Source: Natronocella acetinitrilica (GTDB lineage: Bacteria > Pseudomonadota > Gammaproteobacteria > Nitrococcales > Aquisalimonadaceae). From it: a DNA stretch of 64,000 bases. The stretch spans positions 274,428-338,427 of the forward strand of contig NZ_JALJXV010000006.1 in assembly GCF_024170285.1 (NCBI RefSeq), given 5' to 3'. Positions 60,200 through 64,000 of this stretch are shown here, piece after piece. The notes beneath the pieces were generated by a model. It had not been told where the DNA came from. It saw only the letters and a program-made list of their open reading frames with translations, and made no database searches. Within the stretch, counting starts at the first letter, position 1. Every line of letters starts with the position of its first letter. Position numbers and translations under genes: made by a program.

Positions 60200-60390
60200 A
60201 CGTCAGTCGATGAGACCGAGCGTGCGGTTAGCCAGCGCCGCCGATTCATCCGGGAGTACAAGCGGCAGATGGCTGAGGAGACGCTCGTGGCCGGTGCATC
60301 GGTCTATGTTGTTGCGCGTCGGCACGACGTCATTGCCAACCAACTCTTCCGTTGGCGAAGGGAGTATAGGGAGGGGCTCCTTGGGCACGA
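60200..60390 (+). pseudogene. IS66-type TnpA (orfA) remnant
   Basis: The frame reads RRRFIREYKRQMAEETLVAG and ASVYVVARRHDVIANQLFRW followed by RREYREG, the helix-turn-helix core of IS66-family TnpA. There is no proper start, the C-terminal half is missing, and no orfB or orfC transposase gene follows. It is a scar of an IS66 element at the 3' end of the PLD-helicase gene. The bases 60046-60199 hold no gene. Confidence 0.75.
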
Positions 60391-60395
60391 CTACC

Positions 60396-63300
60396 CTATC
60401 CCCTCACCCCAAGCACACACGCCGCGATCCGCTCATCCAGCGGACTCCCGATACGAAGTCCTTGAAAGGCTTCCTGTAATTGCCCCATCGGGATACGTTC
60501 GGTGCCCTTGAGCGACGTTGTGAGTTCGTTTAGCAGTAGCGGGCGGCGCCGGCGCCGCTGGGTAAGGAACGTGAACCAGAGCGGGCGGATAACGTCGAGC
60601 CAACGTTCGGCCAGGTCGTTCCAGTCTGGAGTCTGCTCAGGGTCTGGATTCTCAAGCATTTCAACCAATCGTTGAAAAAAGTTGTACGCGTTTTCGTCTT
60701 GCGCCTTCGCCGCATCATCCCGGTATCGCTTTATCACCACGGCCATTTGTTCCAGCGCACGCTGCTTGCGTCGTGGCAACAGCAATCGCTCCGACGCCAG
60801 TAGCTGTTTCAAGAATTCCTCCAGTTGAACCATGGCTGTCTCGTCCGGTTGGCCGCTCTGCACGTCCGGCCCGAGCCTGGCGCGAAGCAACTCACAGACG
60901 TCGCCGAGTTCTGTCATGGCTGCGGAATCAGGGCGAGGGAAGGCAATCCATTTCGGTGCGGACTCTGCCGCGCCCCGCAGGCAGAAAAACGCCCAGGGGC
61001 GATCCGTGCGCACAAGGCTGACGCGGGAAAGCACCCGTGCCGTCACCTTTCGGTACTCGGCGTAGACGGCGGGCTCAACCAGCGCCGTTTCTCCACTCAC
61101 AAGGGCTCGAACCGGCGTAAACGCATCTTCCAATCCGTCCCAACCTCTCTCCCTCCCTTCCTGCTCCAACTCCTGCGCAAGGGTCAGTGGATCAACCACC
61201 GCAGAGTCTTCCTTGGCGCTGCGCATGTCCTCCGGTAGTGGAAGATTGGAGCCGAGCAAAGTTTCTACCGTCTGGTAGCGTTCGATAAACCGATCATCCG
61301 TTCGCAATGCGAAGGCTTTAGCATCCTTGGGCCACCAAGCCTGAATATTCTTGTGCGGGCTATCCATGCGGTCCACCCGGCCGACCCGCTGTTCAGCGAC
61401 CCGAACGACACTTGGCATATCCAGATGCACGATGCAGGACGCCCGCTGGAGGTTGATGCCTTCCGACATACTGTCGGAGCATAGGGCGATGGTGTTCCGG
61501 TGTTTTGAGTCCCGCCTGAAGGCCTCATTCACGCTTCTTTTGCCCTGCTGATCGCTGCCGGTAGCCAGCAATACCTCAACACCGCGTCTTCGCAACTTTT
61601 CACGCATCAGGTACAGCGTGATCGGTCGACTGTCAAAGGCAAGCACCAGGCTGTGCCGCTTGAGTACGGCGCAGAGATGGTCGGCTTTGGCTTCCTCGCG
61701 TCGCTCGGTCATCTGGAGGGCAAGTTTTCCAATCTCTATGTAGATCGCCTCCTCCTCTCGACATGCCTGGCGATGTGCCCCGGGGTCGGTCAACCAAGCT
61801 GGCAGGGGGGTCGATAAGCGATTCTTCGGGGGATTTCCGGCAAGCTCCATGAGCTGGCGCCTGACGTTGCCGGATGGTTGTTTCTTCAACCCAGTGATTC
61901 GTGTTACATCCTCGGCCCACTGCGTGCCCCTCAGGTGCTCAAGCAGCGCCGCTCGTGAGGAGCGCAGCGTTGCCATGACGAGATAAGCGGGCAGTTTACT
62001 CGCCGCGTTGAGCCGAATCTTCAGGTACTCTTCTTCCGACCACTGTGATCTCAGCGCCTCCGGCATCTGAATGGGTTTGGCAAGATAGGCCAAGCCCCTG
62101 AGCTTGTTGGCAAGTGCCCGAATCTTCTCCGCGAGCTGACAGTCGTTGTCCGGTTCCCCCAGCTCATACATGCGGGATTCATGCCGTGGATAACGGCATT
62201 GCCGCCCGTCCGCGTCGCGATACTCTTGCGGCGCTTCATCGACCATGCGATTCAGCAGCGATTTGGTCCTGCGCACGGTAAAACGCTGGATCTCAGCACG
62301 AAGTGCCTGCGCCTCGTTCGGCGCGACCGAATCGCCTACATCTCGCCGCTTGAGCACCTGCTCGAACATCTTGAGTGTGGACGGAGCAAGGTTATCGGCT
62401 CCCAACATGTCCACCAGCCGAAGGAGGTCACGAACTCCTCGGTTGATCGGCGTTGCGGTGAACAGGATGGTGTGGTCCGACATGTTCCCCAGCAGCTGGC
62501 GAGTACGCCGTGATTGGGGGTTAAGGAAGTTGTGTGCCTCATCGACAGCCAGTATCTGCGCACGACGGACCGCATCAATGGCGGCCTCACGCTGTATGCT
62601 TTGCGAATTGCTCAGCACGCCATGGGATGACGATGATAACGGTAAACCGCAGAGCGTTGCCTCGTCATGCCATGCCTTTTGGACCGCCGGTGGGCAGATC
62701 AACATGGGGTTGCCCTTGCGGATTCGACCCGAACTCCAGATCCGGTCCAACTGTGCCCTAACGAGATGTGCCCCCATCCGCGTCTTTCCAGCTCCGGTGG
62801 CATCGGCAACGAGCGCGCTTCCAACCGTGTCGAGCAGCCAGAGCGCTTGGGCAATGCCTTGCTTCTGGCTCGGCCATAGGGCGGGCGCAGCGCCCAACTG
62901 CTGGTGCTGCATGTAGTCTTTTGCCCAATCGCCTTCCAGTAACTCAGCGCATGCGCGCGCTACTGCCTCCGGCCATTCAACAAACCGCAGCAGCCTCTCC
63001 AGCAACGCGATTAACTCAGCGCTGTAATCCTCCCCCACCTCCCAGTATCGTTCCGCAAGTTGCCATGCCCCCCGGAAGCGTTTATCGCCGTTCTCGAATC
63101 TTGCGTTGGCTTCAAGCTGGTACTGCAAACCGGCTTTGGAGAAGTTACTGGACCCGAGCGTTACGGCCTTCTCCGCACAGTACATCTTGGCGTGAAGGCG
63201 TACCCCACTCACATATCGAGCAACCACCCTCTTCGATCGAAGTTTTTCGATCGCGTCGATGACCTTGCCGCTCACGGCGAGCGAGATACCGCGCTCAAGC

Positions 63301-63635
63301 CAGTACTTCTCCACTTCCTCCTTAAACCTTTGCGACTTCGGCGCGAGATGTACGGTGCGCGATGGATACGGCTCGCTCCCCAGGAGCAGCCTTACCTCTT
63401 CGCAGGCCTGAGGAATGCCAGCTATGTACTTGATGAGTTCATCGAGGGACGCGAAGCCAGCGATGATGAGGGGACGGCTTGCCGCATTGAGGTCATCGAG
63501 CACAAGCCGCCGAACTGAGTTACCGCCACCGTTACGCGGAAAGCGAGAGACATCAGGCCAACCAGGGCCGGCGAGGTCCGCAAGTGCGTCCTCTGGTCGA
63601 TCGAAGAGCCCGAATTGATCCACTGTCCTTGTCAC
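60396..63635 (-). CDS. phospholipase D-like nuclease fused to SNF2/DEAH-type helicase
   Basis: This protein of about 1079 residues combines an N-terminal PLD-like domain, with one HKD-type motif GVRLHAKMYCAEKAVTLGSS and then NFSKAG, with a superfamily 2 helicase: Walker A DATGAGKTRMG, VDEAHNFLNP (DEAH), TATPINRG, and a second RecA half with GINLQRASCIVHLDMP and AEQRVGRVDRMDSPHK. It resembles HepA/DISARM-type defence helicases. There is no ATG; I prefer GTG 63635 (MTRTVDQFGLFDRP), with GTG 63623 possible. It ends before the IS66 scar. It may be an independent defence gene that cleaves and unwinds foreign DNA. Confidence 0.82.
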   Translation of the reverse strand: MTRTVDQFGLFDRPEDALADLAGPGWPDVSRFPRNGGGNSVRRLVLDDLNAASRPLIIAGFASLDELIKYIAGIPQACEEVRLLLGSEPYPSRTVHLAPKSQRFKEEVEKYWLERGISLAVSGKVIDAIEKLRSKRVVARYVSGVRLHAKMYCAEKAVTLGSSNFSKAGLQYQLEANARFENGDKRFRGAWQLAERYWEVGEDYSAELIALLERLLRFVEWPEAVARACAELLEGDWAKDYMQHQQLGAAPALWPSQKQGIAQALWLLDTVGSALVADATGAGKTRMGAHLVRAQLDRIWSSGRIRKGNPMLICPPAVQKAWHDEATLCGLPLSSSSHGVLSNSQSIQREAAIDAVRRAQILAVDEAHNFLNPQSRRTRQLLGNMSDHTILFTATPINRGVRDLLRLVDMLGADNLAPSTLKMFEQVLKRRDVGDSVAPNEAQALRAEIQRFTVRRTKSLLNRMVDEAPQEYRDADGRQCRYPRHESRMYELGEPDNDCQLAEKIRALANKLRGLAYLAKPIQMPEALRSQWSEEEYLKIRLNAASKLPAYLVMATLRSSRAALLEHLRGTQWAEDVTRITGLKKQPSGNVRRQLMELAGNPPKNRLSTPLPAWLTDPGAHRQACREEEAIYIEIGKLALQMTERREEAKADHLCAVLKRHSLVLAFDSRPITLYLMREKLRRRGVEVLLATGSDQQGKRSVNEAFRRDSKHRNTIALCSDSMSEGINLQRASCIVHLDMPSVVRVAEQRVGRVDRMDSPHKNIQAWWPKDAKAFALRTDDRFIERYQTVETLLGSNLPLPEDMRSAKEDSAVVDPLTLAQELEQEGRERGWDGLEDAFTPVRALVSGETALVEPAVYAEYRKVTARVLSRVSLVRTDRPWAFFCLRGAAESAPKWIAFPRPDSAAMTELGDVCELLRARLGPDVQSGQPDETAMVQLEEFLKQLLASERLLLPRRKQRALEQMAVVIKRYRDDAAKAQDENAYNFFQRLVEMLENPDPEQTPDWNDLAERWLDVIRPLWFTFLTQRRRRRPLLLNELTTSLKGTERIPMGQLQEAFQGLRIGSPLDERIAACVLGVRG

Positions 63636-63657
63636 CCTTTGTGCTTGGGTAGAGGCG

Positions 63658-63900
63658 TCAATCAGCGTGACACTCCCGACGTAGCCCGTCGAGTTTGCGG
63701 GCCGATCCTCCGGGTGCCGGCTCCACTGTCCCCTTCCTCTGCACCCGAGGCTCAAGCCCCAGGGTCTCTTGGCAGTACTTCCGCAACGTCTGCTCCGAGA
63801 CCTCAACACCCAGACACTCGCTGATCATTGATCGCAACTGCCGGTAAGGCAGCCCTGCTGACCGCGCGTGCTTGATCGGCTCTGCCAACTGGTCCAGCAT
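63658..63900 (-). CDS. small HTH-like protein upstream of the PLD-helicase
   Basis: This 80-residue protein (MLDQLAEPIKHARSAGLPYR, then LGVEVSEQTLRKYCQETLGL) has a likely helix-turn-helix: YRQLRSMISECLGVEVSEQT. The pattern with a VSxxTLRxY ending is found in small DNA-binding or mobilisation proteins, but I cannot name a family. It ends 22 bases before the PLD-helicase start, so both may be cotranscribed. Bases 63901-64000 contain no further gene that I can support. Confidence 0.5.
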   Translation of the reverse strand: MLDQLAEPIKHARSAGLPYRQLRSMISECLGVEVSEQTLRKYCQETLGLEPRVQRKGTVEPAPGGSARKLDGLRRECHAD

Positions 63901-64000
63901 CGCCTTGAACCGCCCCGGGTATGATGGAGGCTGTTGGGTTTAAGTTGAGGCCATCGGGATGGCCTCGGTGGCTTTCAGCCGCCAGTAGTGTGCCTCAGCC

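Overview
The window reads as chromosomal DNA of a GC-rich gammaproteobacterium. A glutamyl-tRNA synthetase gene sits directly before a tRNA-Ala gene, and there is an RND efflux pump, outer-membrane barrels and a BCCT osmolyte carrier. A halophilic or marine lineage such as Ectothiorhodospiraceae or Halomonas-like bacteria would fit, but that is inference; no species marker is readable.

Region 1 (1-13.1 kb) is an envelope and transport block. An RND pump (permease start plus adaptor) and an AraC-type regulator lie on the minus strand. Divergent from them is a tight seven-gene plus-strand series: an AttH/CrtC-like lipocalin protein, two outer-membrane barrel proteins, an MscS-type channel, a YbaY-NlpE-META lipoprotein, a BCCT transporter and a lipoprotein with two substrate-binding-protein-like halves.

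Region 2 (13.1-20.9 kb) is a decayed mobile region. It holds an IS1380-like transposase, a truncated hsdS, an hsdM broken by a one-base frameshift, a PIN toxin-antitoxin pair, an orphan MbcA/ParS/Xre antitoxin, a tRNA 3'-end remnant, a cluster of G-run/C-run hairpin repeats, and a DUF4224 gene with a tyrosine integrase that faces the 3' end of tRNA-Ala.

Region 3 (21-37 kb) starts with gltX and then holds what looks like an undescribed oxidative catabolic locus. Two almost identical copies of a heme-oxygenase-like diiron protein (all expected metal ligands visible) are surrounded by two [2Fe-2S] ferredoxins, a VanB-type reductase, an aldehyde dehydrogenase, an aspartate-dehydrogenase-like enzyme, an ornithine-cyclodeaminase-family enzyme, a creatininase-family amidohydrolase, a dienelactone-hydrolase-like enzyme, YciI and GlcG-like proteins, two transporters and two GntR regulators. 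A 15-bp operator-like palindrome (TGTATA-N3-TATACA) recurs in front of the main transcription units, which suggests one regulon. The substrate is unknown.

Region 4 (37-64 kb) is a defence island beginning at tRNA-Val(CAC) with its own integrase. It carries a BREX type 1-like operon in the order brxE-brxA-brxB-brxC-pglX-(DUF262)-(fic)-pglZ-brxL. The BrxL-like protein appears to have a C-terminal MIT_C-like domain in place of the usual Lon peptidase. The pglX gene changes sharply from GC-rich to AT-rich just after its NPPF motif. A phospholipase D-helicase fusion, a CoiA-like nuclease and two unrecognised genes complete the island, whose far end lies outside the window.
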